Positions 33,148-43,153 are shown, counted from the first letter of the stretch. The stretch: 64,000 bases of DNA from Albugo candida (GCA_905220665.1 CAJNAR010000152.1:310001-374000), one strand, 5' to 3'. The notes: a model not told the origin generated them from the letters alone. Numbers and translations: made by a program.

Positions 33148-35620
33148 CTACTTCGCTCAGTTGCAAAATAGACACTTCATCGGGTAGAAAATTTGTCGAA
33201 AGCTGAATGGCTTCCAAATTGTCGTAAAGGGGACTATCCCACTGCGCATCAAACCACTCACTAAGGCAAAGTGTGCCTAGTGGGGAGCGCAGTATCATAA
33301 TCAGTGCATTGGTGTGTAGTAAGCGACAATGGTGTGTCGGTATCCACAGCACCGGTCGACCAGTGATGTGTTGAATCCAGTGGTCATTATGAAAAACTGC
33401 CGGAGCAGTGCACATCAGCATGAGCTCGAAGAAGGCGAGCGATTTGGTGGCTCGAGTGAGCTCTTCCACTTCAGGTGACTCCGTCCACCAACTATTGGTT
33501 GCGTCAAACATAGCTTGACGTTTTGTTGGAACTTTTCCCCCAATCTTTTTCGACCATTTTGTAATGAAAGTGGTGTCCAAATTCGGCTCGGATGCAGCAA
33601 GTATACGATTGATCGTGTGTACTTGCACCACTTCAGCTAAACACGGATCATTGAATCGCATACCCTTATTGAGCACTCCATGTAATGCAATCGGATGATT
33701 AAATGCGAACTGGAGAAGGCTATCTCCATTGGACGTGAATCCAAGATGCTTCTCCGCCTTGGACACGTGAATGTCCGCTTGGAGAAGCCGATCGGGCTTC
33801 GTTGGGATCTGTGCCGTCAGTAGATCTTCTGCCAACAAGTTCACCACTTCACCCACGCGAGTAGGACGAGAGTCCTTCACGATTTTGGTGTGCTTCTTTG
33901 TGAAAAAATGCGCCGCTTCTTTCGACGTAGCTACATCTTTAGGTACCACAACATTGGTCGGAACGATATGGTAGCGCTTTCCGAACGCTGGATTGGTCGT
34001 TACATCTATCTTTGTATATTCCACATCGATAGTGCTAAGCACATCGAAAAAATTGCTGGTGGCAAGCCCTTCCAATTTTTTTGGAGGAGCTTTGCTGAGC
34101 AGGCTTTTGAAGCTGTCTAACGAGCGGTTTCTTTTGTTGTTTGAGCGAACAACTGTCCAAGAATCCGGTTGTGATTCTTCAGCTTGTTTTGATTCCTCAG
34201 CAGGTTGGGAATCACTGCTTCCAAGCTTCTCTTCCGGTTCTGAAACAGGCGACGTAGATGCCTTCTGGTGATGGTTCGATGTATTAGCTTCGGTAGTTGT
34301 CAGAGGACAGAATGTTTCGTCAGTTTTGGATGTACTTTTAGCATTACTTGAGGTAGATTTTCTTTCTTTATCTTTTATGTGTTGCTGCTCTTGAGCTGGT
34401 TTTGTTGTTTTTCCGGTGCGCTTGCTTGGCACCGATTTAGATTCAGTTGTTGGAGTCGGGGGCTTCGTCGCTCGCTGAGTCGAGTTCGGAGTGTTCACTG
34501 GCAGCAATAAGCAGTGTGGACTGCGCTGACCCATCCTCAATCGCTCAACAGGTAACGGAGCCCCTTTTCCGCGAGCCAAATAGTATCTCCCTTCGATACA
34601 AATTTGTTCGCAAACTTTTCCAGCCACGACCAGAGGTTTAGGACATGACGTGGAGCGAAAATACACTCTCCACGTAGACATGGTTAGCCGTTTAGAAGCT
34701 ACAGCTTCACGAAAGTTTTCATACAAAACATCGCAGCCAAGACGATGCAGTGCTGATGCAACTGTTATTGTGGACATTTCCGGTCCAATTCCGAAAACGT
34801 CCATGAAGTAGCGTGACCCGAGCACATCGAACTCTCGGAAGGAGTACTGGTTCCCCATGAGGGTAACCGTCTCATGAGCCAACTTCTGGCAAACTTCCTC
34901 GCTCGTGACGAGAAGGCGTAAATTACCTCCAGGCAATTTAGCCAGTTGGCCAATTTTCCCCGCATCAAATAACTCGTCAAGGATCTTGTTCCCATGATCT
35001 CTAACGAACGATTGTAGGATTTGGGCGGGTGGTGAGCGTACAAAAGTTTGTCCCGTCTCCAGGACAATCGAAAACTTTGCACTTGGTAGCATAAACGGCT
35101 TTGCTGCCGCCAAGTGTACAGCCAAAACATCCCAGGACGGACGTCCGTCTTGAAAGAGTTGTTCGATAGCACGCAGATCTGATGCTAAAGGTTTTGGCAT
35201 TTCAACCTTCCACTTCGCTTTTTTTACAGCTTTGTCCTTGCGTGCTTCTTCTTGACCTTTCAAGATTTCGGCTAAACTTGGACGATGGTCGGTTTCACAC
35301 GCCGTTTCAACCGGTTTCGAAGCTGATGACGCGGTGTTGTCATCAACCTCCATTGGCACCGGCTGATTGGCAGAAATTGGAGTGGCAGAGAGAGGCGTCT
35401 CTATCTCCATCTCGGTCTCGGATTGGCCAATAACCCCAGCGGACGCGGTAGAGTCCGACGGTAGAGGTGTGGCAGTAGCTGTACTTTCCGCCGGTATAGG
35501 TGTGCGGGTTGCTGGACTTTCCGCCGGTAACGTGTCAGTAACGGACACATTACATGTAGAAGTACTACTCACATCAGGCGATGTAACGATAGGTAAGCTG
35601 GATATGTCGATAGTAACCAT
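33101..35620 (-). CDS. E6 ORF1 protein of LINE
   Basis: 839 aa from ATG at 35620 (MVTIDISSLP). The open frame runs further upstream into the tRNA gene, but the position of MV-x-(I/V)DIS in all copies fixes the start. N-terminal 110 residues are acidic and Ser/Thr/Pro-rich with a short degenerate duplication (TPIPAESTA / TPLPSDSTA). Then come a charged KGQEEARKDKA helix, PGGNLRLLVTSEEVC, and the RRM-like stretch RYFMDVFGIG ... TWRVYFRST ... YYLARGK. A Lys/Ser/Thr-rich linker leads to the conserved C-terminal region (ALHGVLNKGM, WIPTHHCRLL). Function inferred as nucleic-acid binding. It ends LSVQY-stop at 33101. Confidence 0.84.
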   Translation of the reverse strand: MVTIDISSLPIVTSPDVSSTSTCNVSVTDTLPAESPATRTPIPAESTATATPLPSDSTASAGVIGQSETEMEIETPLSATPISANQPVPMEVDDNTASSASKPVETACETDHRPSLAEILKGQEEARKDKAVKKAKWKVEMPKPLASDLRAIEQLFQDGRPSWDVLAVHLAAAKPFMLPSAKFSIVLETGQTFVRSPPAQILQSFVRDHGNKILDELFDAGKIGQLAKLPGGNLRLLVTSEEVCQKLAHETVTLMGNQYSFREFDVLGSRYFMDVFGIGPEMSTITVASALHRLGCDVLYENFREAVASKRLTMSTWRVYFRSTSCPKPLVVAGKVCEQICIEGRYYLARGKGAPLPVERLRMGQRSPHCLLLPVNTPNSTQRATKPPTPTTESKSVPSKRTGKTTKPAQEQQHIKDKERKSTSSNAKSTSKTDETFCPLTTTEANTSNHHQKASTSPVSEPEEKLGSSDSQPAEESKQAEESQPDSWTVVRSNNKRNRSLDSFKSLLSKAPPKKLEGLATSNFFDVLSTIDVEYTKIDVTTNPAFGKRYHIVPTNVVVPKDVATSKEAAHFFTKKHTKIVKDSRPTRVGEVVNLLAEDLLTAQIPTKPDRLLQADIHVSKAEKHLGFTSNGDSLLQFAFNHPIALHGVLNKGMRFNDPCLAEVVQVHTINRILAASEPNLDTTFITKWSKKIGGKVPTKRQAMFDATNSWWTESPEVEELTRATKSLAFFELMLMCTAPAVFHNDHWIQHITGRPVLWIPTHHCRLLHTNALIMILRSPLGTLCLSEWFDAQWDSPLYDNLEAIQLSTNFLPDEVSILQLSEVDGVQTLVVGALSVQY

Positions 35621-35722
35621 TGTCTTCGACAGGAAAGGGTGGAAAAGTGCGTGTTTTTGTTGAAAAGTCGCTTTGTTGTATTCGTTTTGCGGGTTACGTA
35701 GTAGCCGGCAAATTGAGAAGTG

Positions 35723-35795
35723 GCTCCTTTGGCTCAGTTGGTAGAGCGTCAGTCTCATAATCTGAAGGTCGCCAGTTCGATCCTGGCAGGGAGCA
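35723..35795 (+). tRNA. tRNA-Met (CAT), elongator type; target of the LINEs
   Basis: A 73-nt cloverleaf: acceptor GCTCCTT pairs with AGGGAGC plus discriminator A at 35795; D arm GCTC/GAGC; anticodon loop CTCATAA (anticodon CAT at 35756-35758); five-base variable loop; T arm GCCAG/CTGGC with TTCGATC loop. No intron. The anticodon arm GTCAGTCTCATAATCTGA matches eukaryotic elongator tRNA-Met, not initiator. Internal A box (about 35730-35741) and B box (about 35775-35783) are intact. The upstream flank is now LINE E6, so only the internal promoter and downstream terminator are original. Nucleotides 1-18 recur five times to the left at LINE junctions. Confidence 0.96.
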
Positions 35796-35797
35796 CA

Positions 35798-35801
35798 TTT
35801 T
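35798..35801 (+). terminator. RNA polymerase III terminator of tRNA-Met
   Basis: TTTT two bases after the tRNA 3' end, backed up by TTTTT at 35819-35823. This is the normal Pol III stop signal. Confidence 0.7.
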
Positions 35802-35833
35802 GAATTTCATTCAAACCATTTTTCCACATCTTC

Positions 35834-35860
35834 TTTTTTTTTTTTTTTTTTTTTTTTTTT
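35834..35860. repeat. Poly(T) run, 27 nt
   Basis: Uninterrupted T tract just downstream of the tRNA gene. Length is likely unstable or approximate in the assembly. Confidence 0.9.
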
Positions 35861-35941
35861 CAGGGGTGTAATGTTCTGCTGCAGTAATTATTTTTGGATA
35901 ACTTACATCAGCAAGTACTATCATCTCATGTCTGTATTTGT

Positions 35942-35961
35942 GGGGGGGGGGGGGGGGGGGG
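35942..35961. repeat. Poly(G) run, 20 nt
   Basis: Uninterrupted G tract, unusual in this AT-leaning region. It could form a G-quadruplex or be a sequencing artefact. Confidence 0.9.
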
Positions 35962-36353
35962 CGGCGTTATATTCAGACTACCATTGAATTGAGATGTCTC
36001 TGCGTGGTAACCATGGGATCCTAGTGCTCGTCCAGTTCGTATGCGAGCCAGTCCACTTCCCTTTGTGATGAGTAAGGTATCACCGTTGGTATCTAGTCGG
36101 GAACCGATTGCGTTTCTAACGTATCGGGTTTGAAATTGGGCTGATATCTTTCTCGATATCGGTCCAAGGTACCTTCCAAATTTTTACGTAAGAAGGGAAC
36201 TAAAAAAAAAATGTACGTACTTTTACGTCGGAACAGTAAAGATCAAGCCATCGACGAAGCTGTCGTCCGGATTGCTCTGTGGAACCATAACGACCAAAAC
36301 CGAACAGGGGTCAAAACCATACCTATTTTTTTTCCTGCGATGACATTAAGACT

Positions 36354-36379
36354 AAAAAAAAAAAAAAAAAAAAAAAAAA
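36354..36379. repeat. Poly(A) run, 26 nt
   Basis: Uninterrupted A tract 520 bp right of the T tract. It might be the tail of an old retrotransposed sequence on the plus strand, but nothing recognisable precedes it. Confidence 0.9.
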
Positions 36380-37226
36380 GGAACCAAGTTGGAGAAATTT
36401 TGAAGCCTGATCTCACCAAAATGTTTGTGTAAAAAATCTAGCCTCCAAATGTGGATGCTAAGCTAATAGCTCCAGTCCGTTACGAGACCTGATAGAATCA
36501 GTTATTTCAGTTACATTGTTCTGAGCTCAGGCGATTTGATATAATGTGATAAAAGCCAATGCGGACAGATGCGCCACTTTTTCCAGAATCTTGCAATTCT
36601 CACATATACAGACGATCTCTTGCTCTAAGATAAAGATCAACTGGACGACCTCTCGTATCTAGAGAACACAGGATTTGAGATCGCTGCAGATGTTACAGAA
36701 ATGCCGGTGAGCTTCTCCAATATCGCGGCTTGCTACTTTGTTTACATCCTTTCATTGTGTTGGTATCTTCTGGCTGAGGAGAGATCAATGATACCTTTTT
36801 GCTTTTTCATGCTACTCTGGGATAGCTGGATACGATGCAATAAACTAGGAAAGCAACATACGTGTATCAAGTCTTGAATTTGATGCAACTGAAAAATGCA
36901 GGTGATACCCAACTTCGCTAATTCATGATGTTACAGCCCTGATTTTGATGTGATCCAGATGTACCCGTTGTAAAATGCACACCACCTATAACCTGTAGCT
37001 TTTTTTGGCCTTAGTAAATTCACTACTCTTTACGCATGAAATATCGCATTACAAAAACAGAGATTTTATATGATAGATGCAGTCTAGCGCTTCAAAACAA
37101 AAGGCTTGGATGTTAAATTTGATGATTTTTGGATAATTTATAAGGCTCTAAGAGTTGCCTTGTTTCTCTAGATTTAACTAGTAATTTCTATCAAAGCGTA
37201 AAATTTGGCCGCCATCAGTGGGCATA

Positions 37227-37249
37227 TTAGGGTTTAGGGTTTAGGGTTT
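37227..37249 (+). repeat. Interstitial telomere-like tract (TTTAGGG)
   Basis: About three copies of TTTAGGG in a row (partial, full, full, then TTT). TTTAGGG is the plant-type telomere repeat, also used by oomycetes. A short internal tract suggests an old end-healing or break-repair event; chance is possible at this length. Confidence 0.75.
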
Positions 37250-37502
37250 GAGTACAAGTGTAATATATCTTTATGTTATACTTACAGCTTCATACAGTAG
37301 CTACTAAAGCATTGCTGTCTGTGTGAACTGAGTCTGGAACTCTTCGATGTGATCGGTACTTTTTCATATTCCGCGGCTTTCCGGTTAGATCTTTCCGATA
37401 CACATCCATATAAAGAAAGCACTTTCTAGCATGGCGACGGGTTGTTGCGAGCTAAACTGAGGCAGGTGCTTTCGGAGCTGTCGCAACCAATCCTTTCCTT
37501 GT

Positions 37503-39078
37503 TTAATCGCAATTTTTCCTTGCGTATCGTTTTGCTTCCCCCCAAAAGTTTTTTATAAAACTAAATTCGCAATGAAATTTGGGGTAAATTATGATGAGAT
37601 GGCCCGCCGCGGTGATTGTCTCTTCCAACAAACCTTCTTGAGCTTTAAAGTCTGGCTGGTTCTGAATAACACTGCGTCCGCAGCAGCTGACTGTATCACC
37701 ACATTTACCCCGGCAATCCAGGCGAAGCTTTGTCGCCCAGAGGTTGCGTTCCTGCAGGACGATCTTTATGCCATTTGGTTGGCCGGCCAGAGGATGATGT
37801 GCGAGGAATACCATGGATTGCGATATCCCATCTCCAAACATTCCATTCCGCATCACCGGTTGCTTTCCTCCCGGTCCAAGATTCATCCGTTGAGATACGA
37901 GAGCATCTTCAGCAAATGCTGCGTGGCTAGTCGCATTGTCAAAATCGAAGAGAGCTTTTTCAATGGGAAACTGCGCATCGAAAACGGAAATCAAAGCATC
38001 CGGACTTGCTTTTGACGGGCCTTCCGCAGTCTACCAACCATCATAGGTCTTGCCGGGATACGTGATTAAGCAGGCCTCTTCTGGAAGATTGCTGTGTTGA
38101 AGCTTCTTTTCTTTGCTCAAAGCTACTCAACCCCCTTGAATAAGACAGAAAATGTTAACTCTTGATCAAAGTAATGAGCGAAATACTCTAAAATAATAGA
38201 CTCACCAGCATCAGTCAGGAATTCGCTGACATGTATCGATTCCAGTCCCCTTCTTCCGCAGTGGCTGTTCGCCATCAGAAAGCCATAGCTTCTTCTGGCC
38301 ATAATGGGCGGCAAATGTGCTTCACCATGCGTCACCAGGATGATGGCATCTCTGGCAGGCAAAATCTCCGATTCCATTTCCGGCCCAGCAAATTCCGGCA
38401 TAAATGGCTCATAGATTCTCATTCGTTCCAAAAGCTGAGTACGATATGCAACGACATCTGCTTGTTCATGGCCATCAACGTACATGCCTTTCTTCACTAC
38501 TAAATAGCGTAGGCCAAGTAACTTCATCCAGCGGGTCACAGTGCTGAGGTGGACAGATGCGGTGGGATCAATTTTTGGAAGTATTTGCTCGTTGACATGC
38601 TTGGTAAAATCCTCTGGTACTATGCAGAATTTATTGTTTCGAGTGCAACAGAGGCAAGACGCAGCCGCATAATTCCCTCCTGTGATTCATTTGGTTTGTG
38701 TCCCATTCTTACAAGCGCTCTTTGAAGACTATTGTCAGAATAAAGAGGTCTTTCATCTATCGAGTCCTCGCTTGCAGAGTCTATAGGCTGACGCTGTGTG
38801 GCTTTCGCCTTAAAGTATGTCTCTAGCTTTCTTGGACCAATAGCTGCTTTTTCCTGCGCTGCTCTTTTGCGCCGCTTCGTTCTGTCGGAACCTCCAAGGT
38901 ACCTAGAAGGCCGTTTACAAGCAGCCTCAATACTCACAATAATGGTGCCCGTTTGCTCTTCCTCAAAATCCTCGAAATCAACTTCTAAATCCGCCTTTAT
39001 ATCGCTCCTACTTTCGATAGCTGAACTTGATATATTGCCGGCTTTTTTTGTCTCATAAGCAGCCCGCATAGCTTTCAT
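37503..39078 (-). pseudogene. Decayed DDE-type transposase
   Basis: Three open pieces on the minus strand read in order as one protein. 39078-38620 is an N-terminal region with a basic KRRKRAAQEKAA patch and a helix-rich end. 38539-38123 contains TRWMKLLGLRYLVVKKGMY followed by VDGHEQADVV, then a degenerate THGE where a THDE-like acidic motif is expected. Upstream of 37994, in a connecting frame, lies TYDGWW, then 37994-37503 with FDFDNATSHAAFAEDAL, MNLGPGGKQP and YPKFHCEFSFIKNFWGEAKR. These segments match, from memory, DDE-superfamily endonucleases widespread in fungal and oomycete genomes. Frame breaks near 38620 and between 38123 and 37994 make it a pseudogene. I saw no terminal inverted repeats. 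Confidence 0.7.
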
Positions 39079-42000
39079 GTGACGTTGCTATTTTGATGTT
39101 CGAGGCATGCTGCTTAGATCAATGGGCTGGCAGAAAAAAGATTGTGTTTTGTTGTCAAATGAGCAGAATGGTTGGTATCAAGATTAAATGTGATTGGGGA
39201 AAAAGCTGCTGGAATGGTCTTGGGGGGGTTGAATTTACGCCAATTATATTCGTTGACGGCTCATGTTTGATGATTTTTCGATTTTGGCCGCAAAAAATAA
39301 TAAGTACAGGTTATAGATTACTTGCACTATGATAAGAGAATAAGGGCCTGTACGCAAACGAGAGCATGCAATAGAGTGGTGTCTGCTGTGGTTGGAAGGT
39401 GTCTTCCATACCATATGAACTGTTAATAATTGCACCATTGTAGCCTTTTTTGGAGGCTGGTATACATCCGCATTACTGAGGTAGATCCTCCCAATCTAAA
39501 GAATGGAGAGTACCAAAGTGCATGAGGTTGTGTGCATTCACGCGCTCTATATGGCTCCTTGAACATAGCCGAACGTCATATGGATATGGCATCCTTCTAA
39601 GACGGGCTAACTATGTTGTAAACAATGTTAGTTTTCGATCAAAAAGGGAAGTATATTATCAAGTTTAACAGTCTCCTACGGGCCACTAATCACTACCTCT
39701 CGAATTATGTGTCGTACCTCATAGTCGTCGTTTCGCATGTGGTGTGTACTGCACGCTCGGTGCTTCAACTACAGTGTACGTTTCAACAAATATTTCCTAA
39801 AGCCTTCCATTACATGTTCATGCAAAAAGCAGGCACGGTGGGAAGAAGTGTCAAAAAGATTTTATAATGTCAAAATGTACCATCCTGTATGATCAGCTTT
39901 CTTTTGTTTTTGATGATTGCAGTGGCTACGACGAAGGCTCAGCTGATCATGTCAAATGTGAGAAGCTGGGTTTATATGTCATATCAGTGCAAACACATAG
40001 TAGATCCAAACGGATACTCTTGAAGGGTTAAGAAGATCTGAGATTACATAAAATAGGTGTGGTAGACAATTGTCTCTTGCTTTCAATTTCCAACTTATTG
40101 CACCTTATTCAGAAACGCCGCCATTGGTGTCTAGCTCTTTACAATTGTGGCAAACTTGCTTGCGACTATTGTGCACAGTACTTCGTATGAAGAGCGATAG
40201 GTTTGATTGGTGCAGGCAGGACGATGCTTTTCATGAACAACTTCCGACGTGTAGATATACTACTTTCGATATTTTTTGCGTCGGCGCAATCCAGCATGGA
40301 GGGTTAAACACCCATGTCGGTTGTTTTGACTGACTGACACCATTCGCTCTAACTCTTCCATGCTCCTTCCTTCCACATGAGGCCTCGTATGTCAAATGGA
40401 TAGTCAATTGAGACCAACCTCGACAGTACAAGACGTAGCCGCAAAAACAAATTACAAATAATCCGTATCAGAGCATTATATCGTCATATAGATTTCACGA
40501 AGGCATTGGAACCTGTACAAGAACCAACATAAGATACCGGAAATGTCATTCGGATGTATAATCGGCATTGCGAGATCAATGGTCACAACGAGTACATCAA
40601 AAGACTTGAATATCGGATAGCAAAGTAAGAACCTATTTTTGTGCGAAAGAATTTTTCTTCTACATCATTGCACCCGATGACTGACACAATAGTTAGAGAA
40701 GGTACGTTTGTGTCTTGTGGTGAATATAATCCCAATAGAAATGGAATGAAGGTTCACAGTTCGCTATTGTACATCTAAGACTTCATCTTGCTTCTTTTCT
40801 TTGTCTTCTTTTTTCCATTATTTATTTTCACCAATCTCATTGAATCCCCCGACCAATTTCAATTTTTTTCGGAAGTTCGCGCTATTATTGAGACTGTAGT
40901 TGATCAAGCCATAATCGTCGAATATAAAGGACAACAATTTTGTCTCTACTGAACCACCGCAAAGTTCAGCCAAGCAAAATGTTGCTACCTCATAAGCCGG
41001 AGCTAAGTCAGGAATTGACCGTAGCGGTCAGCGATGACAAAGTTTGAAGACAAAATCCGTATCGCTCGCTAGTTGGATAGTTTATTAACATTGCAAGCAG
41101 CACGAAGTCCGACGAACATATTCATTTGTGAACTTGTCGCTTCTGAAAAATCAAAGTTTTCGTGCTGGCATGCAAGGATTTGCGTACCTAGAAGTCTGAG
41201 GTGGCTCGGAAATGGAAGTAACTAGGGTGATCGATGTTCGACATCACAACTTATGCTCGAAGAATAGCTACTCCGCTAGTAAGTCCGGAATGGAGGATCA
41301 TTTGCAATCGATGTCAATTTGGGCGAGAGCTCTATAAATTAAGGTGAAAGTGGAATATGGGGGGGGCGGAACTACAACCAAAGCCTGCTTTTATTTTTCG
41401 CTGTCTTCTTCTTTGTTCTCGTCTCTCGTAGAAGCGGGCCGACATTTGAAGCGCATTGTGGCTCCGCTCATGCATACCCAGAAAATCCAAAGCCGGTCGT
41501 AGCGGGAGCCTCATTTTCCCTACTGCTTTACGTTTTGGTAATGAACACACGCTATGCATACTCGGGTCAATTGAAGAATTTTCGATACTAGTTCACATAG
41601 ACATAATGACCTCTTTTTATCCGCAAGAGCCTAGCACAACATGCCTCTCCGACGTCTCTTTTAACTGGTGCTGCTCGACATGTTCTGTCACCGCAGCAAA
41701 TGATCCATGCCGGCACTTACGCTATCGATGATGCTTCTGATTATGACTGTCAATCAACTTGTCGTGACCATATCCAAAAACATCCACAGAGTTTACCACT
41801 CGAAGTCGCGTGACGATAGTCTACAATAATTCAAAAGCTTCTCATTCAAATACGGGTACACAACTTCTCGGTGCTGTTTATAGTACAAAATACTCTTTGG
41901 GTCTCGGATGCACTCAGAATAATTTCATCTCGATGTCAGTTTTTGCATTACTCTAGAGAGATAAATACTTACAACAGATGCTCCCAGCGGGGTACTTCCG

Positions 42001-42464
42001 GTTTGATCGTTGCTGATCATACAGTGGCGGCATCGTACTAATCAACAGTACGTGTCCTTGTTTGTTCGTATAGGAGAAGCGGGTCGCGTAGAATGGCCAA
42101 TATTAACTACATTGGACTTCGCTAGTGAACGTAGCAATCAAGGAAATTATCTGCCCTATATCGTTCATCCGAAGGAGATAGATCCATGGTTAGTTGAACT
42201 TGTTGTGTTTGTACGAGCTTTGTAGTAGAAGTTCTGCACTTGTAACAAAAGAGTTGATCTTGATTGAGCGAAAGTATGGATGCAGTACGAATATGCATCG
42301 GTGGCGAGGAAGATTCAAGCAATTTTTATTCATGAGTTCGATTATATTCCCTCCTCTATACACCGCTTCCTCGAATTGCGTCAATATCGCGGTTGTCAAG
42401 CAATCTTCTCTACATCTATGTGACTCAATTAGTTTACTAAGGTTGAAAGACGCGATTCAGAATA
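39079..42464. other. No gene recognised
   Basis: About 3.4 kb with only short, unconserved reading frames on both strands. No tRNA, repeat array or transposon protein was recognised. It may hold decayed transposon DNA or non-coding transcripts. Confidence 0.5.
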
Positions 42465-43012
42465 TCATGGCTTACCCATGAATACGGAAAGCAGATCTTC
42501 AGTTTTTTCCACCTGAAGTAGCTCTGCTGATACGTCATTGAGTTCATTCAATTCCTGGTGCGTAATTGTAGTTAATTGTAGTTCTGATAATCAAGAATCT
42601 TTGTACGAATAACTCAATCTTTACGTACTTGTATTCGATCGAAGTTGCCGATGAATTGTATCTCGTCAGTTTCTTTATCTTGCAAGAACACTTGTGGATA
42701 GAGTCCTCGTAAACCACTGACTGAAATGAATTTGTCGCGAAGCACGCGATTTTCTTCTAAAGCGCAATCAATTTCTTCATGTGCTATCTTGTTTCCTCTA
42801 AATATTTGTTGCAGTCTTGTAATCTGACTGTTTTGCTCATGCTTTATAACGATAGATGAAACCAAAACGATGCATTTCTTCTACCCAACAAATTGAAGAG
42901 CACAAGATAGTCATTCTTATTGATATTCGCATAACCTTTACACATTGCTTTCCGATCAAATATGTGATTGGCATTGTGTACAAGGTATTAGATATAACGT
43001 GCTTACCGACAT
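42465..43012 (-). CDS. SH3BGR-like thioredoxin-fold protein
   Basis: Three exons: 43007-43012, 42629-42880 and 42465-42554, giving 115 aa. Exon 1 is only ATGTCG, followed by a GTAAGC donor; exon 2 begins AAGAAATGC after TTGGGTAG; exon 2 ends ATACAA before GTACGT; exon 3 follows CGCACCAG. All joins keep frame (6+252+90 nt). The protein reads MSKKCIVLVSSIV, then a helix (QITRLQQIF), HEEIDCALEEN, FISVSGLRGLYPQVF and FIGNFDRIQ-ELNEL. The order beta-helix-HEEID-x-PQVF-F-GNFD is that of the SH3-binding glutamic-acid-rich (SH3BGR) glutaredoxin-like family, which lacks the CxxC redox pair; none is seen here. Cellular role unknown. Divergent from RPN1, 141 bp between start codons. Confidence 0.8.
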
Positions 43013-43153
43013 GTCTAATATCGTCGTATGAATATTTTTTGATTTATGACAATGGCTATTACATCATGAACATCCTAACTGTTACATGGCAAAAAGATCG
43101 GATATGTTCGAAAGTCGTCGGTGTTCAAACAACTGATACGCACTATCACTAAG

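Larger units (their letters stand above)
28792..35722 (-). mobile_element. LINE element E6 (lineage B), full length, apparently intact
   Basis: A 6.93-kb element, the one next to the intact tRNA-Met gene. Its 3' end is at 28792 (hairpin 28797-28818) and its 5' end at 35721/35722, one base or none from tRNA nucleotide 1. Both ORFs are open and all catalytic motifs are present. The 102-bp stretch between the ORF1 start (35620) and the tRNA (35723) is the 5' UTR. It includes the conserved block around 35691-35722 seen at every full-length 5' end. The element is antisense to the tRNA. Confidence 0.94.
35862..37502. other. Gene-poor stretch
   Basis: About 1.6 kb with the homopolymers and telomere-like tract listed separately. 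No coding region is supported. A short plus-strand peptide with Y-T-D-D-L-L-L near 36592-36625, followed by a stop, could be a remnant of a Copia-type reverse transcriptase, but it is too short to call. Confidence 0.5.

Noticed and set aside
1..35722. Array as a segmental tandem duplication of one LINE
   Set aside because: Lineages alternate, one copy is 5'-truncated, and flanks are limited to the same 18 bp; separate insertions fit better.
35621..35758. Upstream extension of the E6 ORF1 frame into the tRNA gene
   Set aside because: No ATG supports it except inside the tRNA, and the MV-x-(I/V)DIS start at 35620 is conserved in all copies.
36211..36432. Plus-strand 73-codon ORF
   Set aside because: Runs through the poly(A) tract into a lysine string; no conserved segment.
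37572..38015. 147-codon plus-strand ORF
   Set aside because: Antisense shadow of the decayed transposase, which carries the recognisable motifs on the minus strand.
41332..41731. Overlapping ORFs of 75-91 codons on both strands
   Set aside because: No family resemblance, no neighbouring exons, composition like random DNA.
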